A stretch of DNA of 64,000 bases from Lepus europaeus (taxonomy: Eukaryota > Chordata > Mammalia > Lagomorpha > Leporidae), in the NCBI RefSeq assembly GCF_033115175.1, contig NC_084827.1:150529701-150593700 (forward strand), read 5' to 3'. Under the pieces are notes generated by a model. That model had not been told where the DNA came from and ran no database searches. It saw only the letters and a program-made list of their open reading frames with translations. The first letter of the stretch is position 1. Every line of letters begins with the position of its first letter. This document shows positions 1 through 10,919 of this stretch, in pieces. The translations under genes and the position numbers were made by a program.

Positions 1-727
1 CTTTTTTGTTTTTGTTTCTGTTTTTGTTTTTAAACAATAATCTTTTTTGCTGTAGTATTTGAAACTTTGACATTCCATGTAGCCTTTGATGGTGGATCAA
101 GCCTTAGGCAAGTAATCTTTGATTATAATTTCTTTAAAATTACATAAAAATAATGGACAATAAAGCTTCCCACTGGCAATTCATGAATGAGATACAGATG
201 ATGTTGATCCTCAGTTCTTGGGGCCAAGGAGTAGGAGGAAGGAGGGTCAGAAACAGTCAACATCCACAAGGTTGAGTGCCTCTCAATTTGATTAGTTTAT
301 GTCATTAACTTTGTGTCCTAGACAAATCTGATCATTTCTATTTGTTTCTATGCCTTCAGAAGAATTGAAAGTATGTTATTGCAAAAAGTTAAAGAAAAAA
401 AAAGAAAGGATAAAGGGGGATTGAGGGAGAGAGGAAGTATAATTGTCTTCTTAGAATTGTATCTATGAAATACATGAAATCTGCTCTGTATGTTAATAAA
501 ATGAAAATAATTTAAAAAATAGTTGAGGAATTAGTATTGAATTAGATCATTGTAGAAGTTAGTTTTTTACTATCTGGCAATATGATATCCAACCCTCAAT
601 GAGTTAAGGAAAATTAATATATTTTTTAGAAAATTTTAAAAATTGTGAAAAAATAATGTATAATAAAAGTAAATAATGCACCATATACATTTCAACAAAT
701 AAATATAAGGTGAACTTCCTTGTAAGC

Positions 728-1560
728 TTACCTGAGTCAAGAAATAGAACATTGCAGCATCTGAGAAGTAATGTATCCTTCCCCATCACTGTCTCCCATC
801 TTCTATTCAGAAGGAAATTTCATCCTGAATTCATGGCTGTAGCTTTTCTTTTATTTAGAATTGTTTGTTTGTGTTTGGCTAAGTTTTTATCCCTAGTAGT
901 TTGTGCATTACATTGTATTTTGCTTTAGAATTTCAGCATTTTTAAGAGTTTTCTTTGGTGTGTGTAGCTGTTTTTCATGTTGTTGTTCATTTGTTTCCTT
1001 TTCATAGCTACACATGTAAATATAATACAATTTAGTTCTCCATTCTGCATTGATGGGCATTTGGGTCGTTTCCGTATTTTGGCTGTTAAGAACTGTGCTA
1101 CTGTGAACTCTGTTACACATGTGATCTAATACACATTCATACGTGTTTTCTACAAGGTCTGTACCTAATAGAAAAATCACCAGATCATAGTGGATGTGTG
1201 TTTTCAATGTCACCAGTAGATGTCAAATTGTTTTCTAAAATGATCATAATAAACTCTACCGTCAATAATATATACATAAGAATGATAATAACAACACTTG
1301 GTACCATCAGACTTTTTTTTAACTTTAATATGTTCTCATGAGTATGAACTGCTATAGCATTGTGGTTTTCATATACATTTCTCATATTGCAAATGGAACC
1401 TAACACATGTTCACACATTTATTAGACATGGATTTCCCTTTTTTGTTACGTGCCGCTTCAGGTCGGTGCCCATTTCTTAGCGCTCATTGTTTATTTAGCA
1501 GAGAATCTGGAGTTAGTTGCTCTCATGGTGGATTAGTCATTTAACAATGATTTCTGCCCC
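728..1560 (-). mobile_element. Ancient L1 (L1M-type) fragment
   Basis: On the given strand the text follows the well-known reverse complement of old mammalian L1 ORF2 and 3' sequence. It has the 'gatgggcatttgggt' stretch at about 1050, then the 'ctgttaagaa...gctactgtgaac' region, and later a 'gcccatttcttag' stretch near 1468. Both frames are heavily decayed and there is no coding potential. The edges are approximate. The family assignment is by recalled consensus, and the subfamily is not resolved. Confidence 0.7.
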
Positions 1561-1976
1561 TTGGCTGTATAATCTTTAGCATGTTGAGTTCCTTTTTTTT
1601 TTTATGGCTATAAACTCATAATTGCAAGGTAGATGCACAAGCTATATATTCAAAGATAGGAAGTAGGATAGGAATAAAAGACTATAATCTTTTATCTAGA
1701 AAACATAATCCTCACCAGCAGCTCCCTAGCTGGCTTCTCTTCACATCAGGCCTCTTTTAGTTCTCAGAGGAAGAGGGGGAGGATGGGTAGGAAGGTCAGT
1801 GGAGGGAATGGGAGTGGCATTAAGTAGCTCACACACCAGTTATGAACCATCTTCCAGGGCTAGACACCTTGCTGCCCCAAATAAAAGAGCAATTCAAAAA
1901 ATCAGGGGAAAATGAAATTTAGAGAACAAATTTATTTTAGTACAAAAATTTTATGAAACCCATGCATATGAGAAAT

Positions 1977-2091
1977 CTTCAAAAATTTCATGGAAAATGT
2001 ATATTATGGAAAAACTATACTTGGATTTCAAATTTTTTTTGCACCAAGATAAGGTTGTCTTTTAATCATATTTTCCATGAACTTTTTGAAG
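1977..2091 (+). repeat. Short palindromic (MITE-like) element, copy 1
   Basis: A 115-bp unit has 22-bp terminal inverted repeats. The left end at 1977-1998 and the right end at 2070-2091 (attttccatgaactttttga...) are reverse complements with about two mismatches. A partial second copy in the opposite orientation abuts it on the left (about 1921-1965). Related copies lie at 30044-30150, 32061-32159 and 60490-60593. The size and inverted ends suggest a non-autonomous DNA transposon remnant. I do not name the family. Confidence 0.65.
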
Positions 2092-2577
2092 TCTGGGTTA
2101 AACTGGTCTTCTTGGCAAGGAAACAAGGAGGAGGTCTTAGCCAACTAACAATATCTGAATATATGCATTTTTTACAAGTAGGGTTTTTAAACATTTTGAA
2201 TAGATGAGTTTATGGACTAAATACTCATGATTGAGTCTGATTCCTCCTGTCTTCTTCCATTTTCTTCTCAGTGATGTGTTCTGTGGATTTTTACTCTGTG
2301 CCAATCTCACTCGTGCTCCACGCATTGGTCAGCTTCAGGGTGAGATCATACCAACTTCCTTCTACCATCAAGGTCGGGTGATTGATTGCAGGTAACATGT
2401 TAAATGTTGGAAACTAATGAAATTGAGACTTTCAACCTCCAAACATCAAATTTTTAAAAAAGATTAAAGATTTTCTAGTTCTTGCAAAAAGAAAGTTGAC
2501 TTAGATTTTAAGACGTAGGTTTCATGCTGAGAGTCACTTAAAAAGTAGTTATATATTGATTTGAAAGTTGCATTTGT

Positions 2578-2890
2578 GGGGCCTGCATTGTAGCATAGCA
2601 GGATAAGCCACTGCTTGCATTGCTAATATCTCATATGGATGCCAGTTTGAGTCTCAGTTGCTCCACTTCCAATTTAATCCCTACTAATAGTTTGGGAAAA
2701 CAGTTGAAGACTGGCCCAAATACTTGGGTCCCTGTACCCACGTGAGAGATGCAGATAAACTCTTGGCTTCAACCTGGCCCAGCAACAGCCATTGCAGCCA
2801 CTTGAGGAGTGAACCAGTAGATGGAAGATCTCTCTATATATAACTCTGCCTTTCAAATAAATAAATAAACCTTTTCTAAAAAGAAGAAAA
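2578..2890 (+). mobile_element. C-repeat SINE (older copy)
   Basis: Lagomorph tRNA-derived C-repeat. The head is at about 2578, with a tRNA-like A-box region (gcatagcaggataagc). The middle carries the 'gtgaaccagtagatgg' motif, and it ends 'tctgcctttcaaataaataaa'. It is diverged, so it is an older subfamily. It lies in sense to ADAM23. Confidence 0.88.
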
Positions 2891-3350
2891 TTATATTTGC
2901 TCAAAATTATACTAGTTGTTAATAGTAAGGCATTTTTTGTAATCATATTCTTTTTTTATTGAAGTGTTGTAATCTTATTTTTAAAAGTAGAATTATAGTA
3001 TCCATAAATATGATTAAAATTTTGTGCCCTGGAAATACCATTATTTGATCCCTGTGTTTTAATTTTATGACCATAAAAGGAAAAAGAGTTTAAGCTATAC
3101 TTTCTGTAGCATGCATCTACAGATACATAATTACCCAAATTACATTTAGAAAATAGTAAAATAGTATTTGTTGTTATAAGCAAAGATTTGATACCTAATT
3201 GTCTGTGAGTACAAGGCACATAGGTATGTGGCCTATTTTTTTTTTTTAGCCAAGGAGTCATATTATATTCGCAAAAAAGTATTCCCTTCATAGTGGTCAT
3301 AATACTAAGATTGGCTCAAACACTTTGGAGATTTCCCCTACAGAACTGTT

Positions 3351-3371
3351 TGTGTGTGTGTGTGTGTGTGT
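3351..3371. repeat. (TG)n microsatellite
   Basis: About ten uninterrupted TG dinucleotides lie in the ADAM23 intron. Confidence 0.9.
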
Positions 3372-3542
3372 TGGCAAAGTTATTTTTAATATCCCTAGAA
3401 TAGCAATTATTCATCTTATTTGAGTACACATAAGATTTGGAATGATACTAATGTGAGTTCGAACACATTTTAGTAACTGAGCACACAATTGCATAATGCT
3501 GTCTTGGTCAAATGATTGTTTCTCTGTCTTTTTCTTTTTACC

Positions 3543-3877
3543 TTTTTTTTTATTTTTGACAGGCAGAGTGGACAGTGAGAGAGAGAGAGAGAGACAGAGA
3601 GAAAGGTCTTCCTTTGCCGTTGGTTCACCCTCCAATGGCTCCTGCGGCTAGCGCGCTGTGCTGATCTGAAGCCAAGAGCCAGGTGCTTCTCCTGGTCTCC
3701 CATGCGGGTGCAGGGCCCAAGGACTTGGGCCATCCTCCACTGCACTCCCGGGCCATAGCAGAGAGCTGGCCTGGAAGAGGGGCAACCGGGACAGAATCCG
3801 GCGCCCTGACCAGGACTAGAACCCGGTGTGCCGGTGCTGCCGGCGGAGGATTAGTCTGTTGAGCCGCGGTGCCGGCC
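3543..3877 (-). mobile_element. C-repeat SINE, young GC-rich type, antisense
   Basis: Reverse-complement C-repeat. The poly-T and 'gacaggcagagtggacagtg' tail is at about 3555, and the GC-rich head ends 'gagccgcggtgccggcc' at 3877. GC content is far above the neighbouring intron, so open frames on both strands here are SINE artefacts. Confidence 0.95.
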
Positions 3878-4275
3878 AATAATTTTCAACAATATTTTTA
3901 TTTTGTACTTTTACTCAACATTTGCTTTTTTCTACCACACCACATCTGAAAGTCTTAAGGAGCTAATGATATAGTTTCTTCCTTTGTTCTTAGGCAAATA
4001 CTTCTCTAATCTTAATGTTGATTTTAGAAACAAGTGAAGGTTTAGAATGTACTGTGTGCAAATGACATTTTCATGATGATGTGCAGTATAATAAGGATAG
4101 TGACAAGTAGTTTCTTTTTCCTGCTGTTTTATTAAAGGGAAAAAGTGGGAAAATTCTGGGAGAAACTCAAATTGACCAACAGTCTCTCCATTTTCAGGAA
4201 GACAAGCTTCATGTGGGTTGATGTTATACTTCTCAGTGTGGTGATAATGGTGCGTGGATATCTTTCTTCTTTTAG

Positions 4276-4444
4276 TGGTGCTCACGTAGTTTTAGATGAT
4301 GACACAGATGTGGGCTATGTAGAAGATGGAACACCATGTGGCCCATCTATGATGTGTTTAGATCGGAAGTGCCTACAGATTCAAGCCCTCAATATGAGCA
4401 GCTGTCCCCTTGATTCCAAGGGTAAAGTCTGTTCAGGCCATGGG
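4276..4444 (+). CDS. ADAM23: ADAM23 exon: end of cysteine-rich region, start of EGF-like domain
   Basis: ADAM23 is a neuronal type I membrane ADAM without metalloprotease activity. Known partners are LGI proteins, and it acts in synaptic and adhesion complexes. This 169-bp exon reads one base of a split codon plus 56 codons, beginning GAHVVLDDDTDVGYVEDG and ending CSGHG. It carries the late cysteines of the ADAM cysteine-rich region and the first two cysteines of the EGF-like domain (CPLDSKGKVC). The acceptor is 'cttcttttag' and the donor is 'ggg|gtaagt', leaving phase 0, so the EGF-like domain is split between Gly and Val. The next exon continues CSNEATC in frame. The frame is intact with no substitutions suggesting decay. 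Identification is by recalled family sequence and is very secure. Confidence 0.97.
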
Positions 4445-4687
4445 GTAAGTAGATATCTATGTTCCAGCTTGAAGTGTCCATGTCTAGCATCCTCAAAGTT
4501 CATGTGGTTAGATTTCCAGTTCAGTTCTCCTATCATGGTTATTGTCAAGATCTGTGCACTGATTTTAACATTTATTTAGTGTCCCTATCTGCTAAGAATG
4601 TCCTCTGTATTCATATGGTTTTGTCTTTGTTGTTTCTTGTATCACTGGCTATTCATATTTACCACATTCTCAGTATGACTTGCTATC

Positions 4688-5195
4688 TGTACCAGTCAGG
4701 AGTATCCAGAGAAACAGAACCAATGGGAGATGCTCTCTGCCTAGGTAAATGGGAGACTTGTTCTTAGGAATTGGCTCACGTGATTGTGGAGGCTGGGAAG
4801 TCCCACAATTGCTGTCTTGACAATTGAGAGCATGGAAAGTTGGTGGTGCAGTGGAGTTTGAGTCCAGATGGGAGAAGTGGTAGAACTGCTGGGGTGAATC
4901 CCAGTCCCAAGGCTAGAGAAGATGATATGAGATGTTCCCGCTCCAGCAGTGAAGCAGGATAAACAAAGAGATGGACCCCCTCCTCCTCCTTCATGTTCTA
5001 TTGAGGCCCTCAGTGGTTTGGGTGATGCCTGTTTACATTCAGGAAGGCCATGTACCCATGCACTTTATAGAGTCCAGTGACTGAAATGCTAATCTCATCT
5101 AGAAACACCCTCAGAGACACACCTCAAAATGATGTTTATTTGGGGCACCCCATGGCTGCATCAGGTTGGCATATAAAATTAACCATCATAACATC
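4688..5195 (+). repeat. Ancient mammalian interspersed repeat, family not named
   Basis: The text runs from 'ggagtatccagagaaacag' to 'aaaattaaccatcataa' and matches a very common old mammalian repeat that begins with 'ctccagagaaacagaacc' and ends near 'attaaccatcaca'. Internal landmarks also fit: 'aattggctcacgtgattgtgg' near 4770 and 'aaatgctaatctcatc' near 5085. I recognise the consensus but am not certain of its repeat class. Confidence 0.6.
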
Positions 5196-5686
5196 AAAAG
5201 ACTGGAGGAAAATTGGTGCTACTCCTAAAGGAACTCCATGTGATCGTTTTGTACAATTCAAAACAAACCATCTCAGCAATTCACTTTCAGCTACTCAGTG
5301 TGCATATTGTTTATCTACAAGTATGTGTACCAGATCATGCTAAACTAGGTGTTGGGTCAATGGTGTGAATCACAAGGCTGAAATTATATAGTTATTCTTG
5401 GATCACTGTCAGCCAAGGAGAAGATGCTGTACCTATTCTCGCCTGCCCATCTCTTTAATTCTGACAACAAAGTATTTGGGCAAGTTGTCCTTACTGGCAA
5501 ACTTAGACTTCATATCCAAAAATGATCTTTAAATATTAACATTAGTTTAATAAATTAGGATTAGCAAAAGGAAGGTATCTCAAAAATTTATATAGACCAG
5601 AAATAGAAAAAAAAGAGACATTAAGAAACGGAGCAATCATCAAAAAGCGAGATGCTAAAATAAAGATAAAACTATTGCAAAATAGA

Positions 5687-6606
5687 AAAGCGGCAAGATG
5701 GCGGAATAGGCAGGGAGCACACTATTAGTCTGGGGGAGAGATAGTTTAATATAAGTGGAGATACTGCAGGGTCAAGGAAGAGTAGGGGATGAAACAGCAG
5801 AGGAAACTCTTCCGGAACTAGTGATTCACAGTGGACCTGCGTGGAGAGCGTGGGAGCCCAAGTTCGGGACACCAGCAGCAGACTCAACACACCAGCGCTG
5901 GAACGCGAGGTGAGCCGAACCTCAATAACCCGAGACACCAGCGGGCAAGCGGAAAGAGGAGGCTAGAGGGAACGAGGCTTAAAACTCCGTGGGGAAAAAT
6001 TCACCAGGCTAACTAGAAGAGAGAGAGGAAAAAAATTTAAAAAAAAAAAGTGACTGATACGGACACAAGTTTCTCTCCACTCACCTCTCAAAGGCGAGCA
6101 AGACAGAGCAGGCACCATTTTGGACATACGTCATAAGCAGGGCGACCTCAGGTCTGCACCGGCCCTGAGCCTAGCAGAAACACCTGACTCTGGGGGGAGG
6201 GGTGAAATAACAGGAGATTAGCATCTAACTTGGCAACCCAGTGGGAGACTGCAGGAGAATTGGAGCCCACACTGAGGGCAGCAGAGATTCCCTGTGTGGT
6301 CCTTGGGAAAGAGCTTCCAATCTCTGGCTCCTGTGGGTATATCATTCACCCGCTAACTACTTCCAATTACGTTCAGCTGTGCGGAATTACTTCCCTTTTG
6401 AATCAAAAAAAGAAAGAGAGATTTACCACACCTAACCTGGGAGTGTCATCTTTGACACACCCTCAACCCTGAGGAACCAAACACAGCTCTCAGTCCACAC
6501 TCATCTCAAGCCTCTAAGGCTCCACCGAAAGCAGACAGTCCACTTAATATAGAGCCATAGTGTAACAAGAAAAAACACCACAGTGAAGAAACCAAATATC
6601 TCCAAC
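5687..6606 (+). promoter_or_regulatory. L1-type 5' UTR with internal promoter and YY1-like site
   Basis: The first 920 bases of the element precede ORF1. The start has 'caagatggcgg' at about 5694-5704. This matches the YY1-binding motif that sets the transcription start in the first tens of bases of mammalian L1. The region is richer in CpG than the flanking intron. Promoter activity is inferred from family knowledge and is not shown by the sequence alone. Confidence 0.65.
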
Positions 6607-7645
6607 ATGCCAAACAACAAATGCAAAAACCAAGCTAACAAGAACAAGGAAGACACTATGACGCCCCCAAATGAGAAAGACACCCAAATTCAAGATTATG
6701 AAGATGATGAGATCGAAGAAATGCAAGAAGCCGATCTCAAAAAATTGATAAGAATATTAAGAAGTTCTCAAAAACAAATTCTTGAACTACAGAAATCCTT
6801 AATGGACAAGATAGAAAATCTCTCTCGTGAAAATGAAATATTAAGGAGGAATCAAAATGAAATGAAACAACTAGTGGAACAAGAAACTGTGATAGTGACG
6901 AAAAATCATAATGAAATGAAGAATTCAATAAATCAAATGACAAACACATTAGAGAGCCTTAAAAAAAAGAATGGGCGAAGCAGAAGAGAGAATATCAGAC
7001 TTAGAAGACAGAGAACAGGAAAGGAAACAGGCAAACCAAAGAAAAGAAGAAGAAATTAGAAATCTAAAAAATATTGTCGGGAATCTACAGGATACTATTA
7101 AAAAACCCAACATTCGGGTTCTAGGAGTTCCTGAAGGCATGGAGAGGGAGAAAGGATTAGAAGGCATTTACAGTGACATACTAGCAGAAAATTTCCCAGG
7201 TTTGGAGAAGGACAGAGGCATCTTAGTACAGGAAGCTTATAGAACCCCTAATAAACATGACCAAAAGAGATCCTCACCACGACATGTTGTAATCAAACTC
7301 ACCACAGTGAAACATAAAGAAAAGATCCTAAAATGTGCAAGAGAGAAACGTCAGATTACTCTTAGAGGATCTCCAATTAGACTCACAGCAGACTTCTCAT
7401 CAGAAACCCTACAAGCTAGAAGGGAATGGCGAGACATAACCCAGGTACTAAGAGAGAAAAACTGCCAGCCCAGAATACTATATCCTGCAAAGCTCTCCTT
7501 TGTGAATGAAGGTGAAATTAAGACCTTTCATAGCAAACAGAAACTGAAAGAATTTGTTGCCACTCATCCTGCCCTGCAAAAGATGCTTAAAGATGTGTTA
7601 CACACAGAAACACAGAAACATGGTCACCAATATGAAAGAAGGTAA
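6607..7645 (+). pseudogene. L1 ORF1 (RNA-binding chaperone protein), single frameshift
   Basis: ORF1p is the trimeric RNA-binding chaperone of the L1 ribonucleoprotein. I take ATG 6607 (MPNNKCKNQANK) because the open frame upstream of it has no other ATG. The first segment is an acidic stretch (YEDDEIEEMQEADLKK) and then a leucine- and Asn/Glu-rich coiled coil. At 6961-6968 an A8 run shifts the frame. The second segment continues in the next frame as MGEAEERISDLEDREQERK, then the RRM-type motif IRVLGVPEG near 7105, and the C-terminal domain with LTADFSSETLQARREW near 7385. It ends TAA at 7643-7645. The total is about 346 codons, the usual ORF1p length. Removing one A would unify the frames, so the defect is one inserted base, probably recent. 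No other stop is seen. Confidence 0.9.
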
Positions 7646-10330
7646 AGGAAGGAAACCTCACAGCAAAAGATCACAGGAAGCTCAATTTCTCTTTGACATA
7701 GAATTAAACTCTGATGCTCTGTTAAATCAATGTGTTAAAGTAATCTATTATGTTCTCTTGATGTCTGTTAAATTCTAATTGTTCAAAAACAGCTGAATTT
7801 TTATTAAGAGCTATGGGTTATTTAAATATGTGCTTATTTTCAAAGATTTGAATAATCACCTTGTAACAATGATCAAATTTGGTCTATGTTATGTCATGAT
7901 TTTAAGGAATCTTATATCAACCAGATATTTTGGATTTTGAGCCTTCTTGGCATTCTTGACAGGCATTCAAAAAATCAAAGTTTCAAACAATCTGGTCTCT
8001 AAAATTTCCAGTAAATCCTGGACTTTGGTTTTTCCAGTTTGGGCCCAACTGAAAAAATCGAAGGACCTATGTCTCTCATCTTATAGAGACACCAACTAAT
8101 CAGTCTATTTGGATTATATTAGAAGGACTGTCAAGATGTGATGTGGTACCAAACTTTAAGTTTCTATAATGGAAAATGCTATTAATACAAATGTTTGAGA
8201 ATTTAAAAGTCTAATGATCTTGTGTTACTAGACATGATAGTTATCTTAATGAGAAAGCCCCAGAGGCCTAAAGGGTTATATACTTGTAAAATCCTACAGG
8301 TGCTTTCAAAAATACTGTGAAGTAAGCACGTGCCTCTTGTTGGTTGATGAGTTTATAATTTTAAACATGGCGACTTAAAGTCTTTTGTCATCCATAGTTA
8401 TATATGATGTGCTGCTCATAAAACTAAAGCGTTGTTGGTTCTGTGTTTAGCTGTCCTCCTATAGGTTCCTATGGACTTTTTCCAGCCACTTTTATTGTAT
8501 TCAGTACTTTGGGATGGCTCTGTAAACAGATGAAGCCAATAATGTATTAACAGTACCAACTGAGAGAAAGTATGGTTAACTGAGGTTACTAAAAACAAAA
8601 AGCAATTCAAATCAATTTGCAATCTACAAAAAGAGTTAAAGATTTTAAAAGCTATTATTAAAATTGCTATATTGGTCTATTATGCTATGTTATATGTGTG
8701 TACATATTGTATGTCCACATGGGGAAATTTTATTCAGAGTTTTATTTTAAATGGCTTATAGATAAGATTGTTCATAAATTTAAGCTGCTAAAATCAATCA
8801 AAGATACATTTTAATTTGTGGGACCTGAATCTGTGTATCATATGTTTTAAACGTGTTGGTAGAAAGAAACTAAAAACATTTTAGATGGTTGTGCTTAAGT
8901 TTACTGGTTAAACAAACTACACCATCTTAGATATTTAAGAGGTGTTTCCAAATACATGATTCTTAAAATTTATAGAAGGCATTGGACTTTCTGGTAAATG
9001 TTTTCTTAAGTTGTTATCTAATGGTTGAAACGGTTTGCTAAGTATTCATGCAATATTGCTATTGTCAGCAAGCGATCTAGGACTTGCTCCCTCATTTCTC
9101 TATTCTAAGCCCAACTTGTTCTTTCATTTCTCTATTCTCTTCAAGGTAGGAAACTAATTCTATTATGAAGGAATCTGTAGGACACACAATTTAATCTTTA
9201 GACCTTATGAAAGAGATGGCTAACATTTTTCTGCAATAGCATAGCCAAAATAAGAACTTAAATAATAATCTCATAGCTAGATTCACTTCGCCATCAGCGA
9301 AGTATACAGTAAGTAGAAAAAACCTCCCTTTCAGACCAAAGGGAAAGAAAGTTTTAAAGTGAGAATATAATTTTCCTCATGGGCATTGTCTACCTTAGAA
9401 AAACTACTACAGAACATGCCTGTGACTATAGACTTGTAGTTCAGGCCACCGAAGATTAGAGATGGGACTTGGGCACTCCCTTGACTTGCATCCTCTGGTC
9501 TGCTTTAACACAAACCAGGAGGAAAAGAAAGCTAGGCATCAGAAGCAATGGGTGGCAGGCCTATTAATGGCTGATCTGTACAGTGATCTGCCCTCAAGGA
9601 GACCCAACAGGCCAGTGCACTGCAGTGGCTTTTAATGTGGTAAGCCTGGGCTTCAGCAGAAGTCAGCTTGTGAAGAGCCCTGGCAGCTCTGCCAAGAGTT
9701 GGATCACTGGAAATAGACCTGCCCTGGAGTCGAAGGATGCCCAGGTCAGAGCCACAGATCTTATTGGCTCTAAGCTGAAAAGCCCTTCACTCAGCCCAAC
9801 TTCCAAAGTGACCACCGCAGCTGAGGGGACAGCCAAGTAGGGTCAGCAACATTGCAGGCGAACTGTAAATTTCTTGTTAGAGATGCCCCCTGCCTTTACC
9901 TGGCCAGCTCTCCTCCCAGGCCAGCCAAGTAATGAAAGTCAACAGAGTGCCTTCCCCTAGGAGGTTCATACCTCCTTTAGGATATACCCCATGTGAAGAG
10001 ATAGATAGGCCTGGGCCTCTGAATTTACAAGGCCTAAAGCCCACCAGATTATTATCAAGCCCCTTCTATCAGGTTCTATTTGCTTCTCAATCAGAAAAAT
10101 TACTTGTAGCTTAGATAGCACCTTTCTTAGCTCCTCTAATAATGACTCTGTCCTTTGTTCTAGGCCCTGTCTAGTGCACTTGGGCCTCATTCCTTTGTAA
10201 TCATAACCTCTACTCTACCACCAATGGCTCTACTCCCAACATGTGTGTACTGATGGTCCTCTTCCCCACTTAATGCTGTATAATTGTTCAAACCTGGTAA
10301 ATGCCACTCTTAGGATCATTGGTTACTATC
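7646..10330 (+). other. Non-coding filler of the ORF1-only element where ORF2 should be
   Basis: Between the ORF1 stop and the recognisable L1 3' UTR lie 2.7 kb with no frame longer than about 85 codons. I see no endonuclease or reverse-transcriptase motif, such as a Phe-Ala-Asp-Asp box. The first part (7646-9450) is AT-rich, and the second (9450-10330) is noticeably richer in G and C. The outer target duplications imply that it moved with the L1 ends or inserted afterwards without a visible scar. Its origin is unknown to me. Confidence 0.7.
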
Positions 10331-10681
10331 CTCACTCTGTCTTTTATGACCTTGTCTAAATATGATCAGAGTCGGCAAACTTGGAAGGCTTCCATAGCCT
10401 TGGCAACTCATGACGACAGCCTAGGGTGGTTACTGGCGCCATAAACTAGAGTGTCAATTTGTTGGGTCAACAACAGGAGTCACTGTGCACTTGCTCTTCA
10501 TGTGGGATCTCTGGATCTCTGTCCTTTATGTGTTGTACATTTTGATTAAATGCTATAACTAGTACTCAAACAGTATGTTTCACTTTGTGTTTCTATGTGG
10601 GTGCAAACTGTTGAAATCTTTATACTAAATTGATCTTCTGTATATAAAGAGAATTGAAAATGAATCTTGATGCAAATGGAA

Positions 10682-10792
10682 GGGGAGAGGGAGCGGGAGA
10701 GGGGAGGGTTGCGGGTGGGAGGGAAGTTATGGGAGGGGGAAGCCATTGTAATCCATAAGCTGTACACTGGAAATTTATATTCATTAAATAAA
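10682..10792 (+). promoter_or_regulatory. L1 3' end: G-rich polypurine tract and AATAAA
   Basis: From 10682 to about 10740 there are repeated runs of three or more G with purine spacers (ggggagagggagcgggagag and onward). This is the conserved polypurine, quadruplex-capable tract of L1 3' UTRs. AATAAA follows at 10787-10792, just before the A-tail. The signal is in sense with ADAM23. Confidence 0.8.
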
Positions 10793-10919
10793 AGTTAAAA
10801 AAAAAACTATTGCAAAATAGATTGATAGGCAGGTGATAGAAAAAGATGGAAGGCCCCAAGAACCTGTGCCTGCTACTGTCTACGATTTGAGGTTTGGTTG
10901 AATCTTAGGCTCATAGGAA

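Larger units (their letters stand above)
1..4275 (+). other. ADAM23: ADAM23 intron (3' part), with repeats
   Basis: This is intron upstream of the first visible ADAM23 exon and ends in a pyrimidine-rich stretch and AG at 4274-4275. It contains an ancient L1 fragment (728-1560), a palindromic short element (1977-2091), two C-repeats (2578-2890 and 3543-3877) and a TG microsatellite. I see no exon or RNA gene in the remaining AT-rich sequence (1-727, 2092-2577, 2891-3542, 3878-4275). Confidence 0.85.
5687..10803 (+). mobile_element. ORF1-only L1-derived retrotransposon (HAL1-like), full-length with TSD
   Basis: A 5.1-kb unit is flanked by perfect 18-bp target-site duplications (5669-5686 and 10804-10821, aaactattgcaaaataga). 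The left copy begins at 5668 or 5669 depending on how adjacent A bases are assigned. The 5' end has the L1-type 'caagatggcggaatagg', so it is not 5'-truncated. It contains an L1 ORF1 (6607-7645) with one frameshift. It then has 2.7 kb with no reverse-transcriptase frame, and ends in the rabbit L1 3' UTR with G-rich polypurine tract, AATAAA and A-tail. ORF2 is absent, so mobilisation would need L1 proteins in trans. This is the layout of 'half-L1' elements. It lies in sense to ADAM23 in an intron. The perfect duplication argues for recent insertion. Confidence 0.88.

Noticed and set aside
9583..9840. An 85-codon frame in the filler of the ORF1-only L1
   Set aside because: No similarity to L1 ORF2 or to any family I know; a single short frame in GC-richer sequence is expected by chance.
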